13,318 bases of DNA from assembly GCA_034437795.1 (NCBI GenBank), contig DAOTTI010000091.1, positions 1-13,318 of the forward strand. Reading direction: 5' to 3'. Shown piece after piece: positions 12,988-13,318 of this stretch (position 1 is the first letter of the stretch; each line of letters begins with the position of its first letter). The translations under genes and the position numbers were made by a program. Origin of the DNA: DAOTTI01 sp034437795. Its GTDB lineage: Bacteria > Chloroflexota > UBA11872 > UBA12225. The notes beneath the pieces are model-generated. The model saw nothing but the letters and a program-made list of their open reading frames with translations. It ran no database searches and was not told the DNA's origin.

Positions 12988-13318
12988 CAGCGTTCGTTGG
13001 TCGCGATGAGCGCCCGCAGGAGGGGCTCCATCAGCGCCCAGGGGCCGGGTCCGGGCGGGGCCGGTGCCACCAGCACCAGCGCCGCGACCCGCTTGGGATG
13101 GCCCAGGGCCAGCTCGATGGCCGAGACGGAGCCGGCGGAGTGGGCCACGACCACCGCACGTGCGATGCCCAGGTAGCCGAGCAGGCAGGCGTGGGCGTCG
13201 GCCTGACGGGCCTGGGAGGCGCCGGCCGACAGCGGAGTGCCCAGGTGGCCGAAGCGAGAGGGCGCAATCATGCGGACGCCACCGCCAGGCACCGGCGCGC
13301 CCGCGCCAGGTTGGCGCG
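12987..13318 (-). CDS. Alpha/beta-hydrolase fragment (N-terminus beyond window, C-terminus apparently lost)
   Basis: The frame is open from the right edge to TGA 12989-12987. It shows VRMIAPSRFGHLGTPL, QADAHACLLGYLGIARAVVV and a nucleophile elbow with Ser in AHSAGS (family GxSxG, first Gly as Ala), then HPKRVAALVLVAPA. These are the strand 4 to strand 6 region of alpha/beta-hydrolases. A normal member would continue for well over 100 residues with the cap domain and the catalytic His. This frame stops after LLRALIATNER, exactly where the integrase remnant begins (TGATG overlap). It is therefore probably truncated by the same recombination event. A functional short protein cannot be excluded from this window alone. 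Confidence 0.65.
   Translation of the reverse strand, partial: RQPGAGAPVPGGGVRMIAPSRFGHLGTPLSAGASQARQADAHACLLGYLGIARAVVVAHSAGSVSAIELALGHPKRVAALVLVAPAPPGPGPWALMEPLLRALIATNER

Overview
The window is about 70 % G+C and typical chromosomal DNA of a free-living bacterium. Three things point towards Chloroflexota, possibly Thermomicrobia-like: a ydaO-type c-di-AMP riboswitch, a bacterial selenocysteine synthase, and YfhO/GT39-type membrane enzymes in a very GC-rich background. The tRNA genes do not encode CCA. This placement is an inference from general knowledge, not a database result.

Left part (1-3781): two overlapping minus-strand genes for polytopic membrane proteins, YfhO-like and a truncated GT39-like glycosyltransferase. 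They probably act on lipid-linked sugars for envelope polymers. A hot-dog acyl-CoA thioesterase gene diverges from them.

Centre-left (3863-4340): the most unusual segment. On the minus strand a consensus-like sigma70 promoter drives a c-di-AMP (ydaO/yuaA) aptamer. It is followed by an intrinsic terminator and a visible antiterminator pairing. About 110 nt later comes a second strong terminator. No normal gene lies between the terminators, only micro-ORFs (26 aa at most) and a 24-nt all-pyrimidine tract. The switch therefore seems to control a micropeptide or a small RNA.

Centre (4340-8017): a split altronate/galactarate dehydratase-like enzyme, with the SAF domain in one gene and the catalytic part in another. 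The two genes flank a LarA-type nickel-pincer racemase homologue (opposite strand) and a small C2H2 zinc-finger gene. Together they suggest metabolism of a 2-hydroxy or sugar acid. A heptamer repeat array sits at the convergent SAF/LarA junction and encodes the end of the SAF protein.

Centre-right (8140-11893): selA (selenocysteine synthase), then greA and lysS. greA has a good promoter, a long leader with an intrinsic terminator inside it, and a GreA protein whose catalytic-tip Asp is replaced by Ala. lysS follows 94 nt after greA.

Right part (11955-13318): tRNA-Ser(UGA) and tRNA-Ser(GCU), a terminator, about 500 bp without a recognisable gene, a frameshifted C-terminal remnant of a tyrosine recombinase, and an alpha/beta-hydrolase fragment that runs off the window. 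This looks like an old integration scar next to serine tRNAs.
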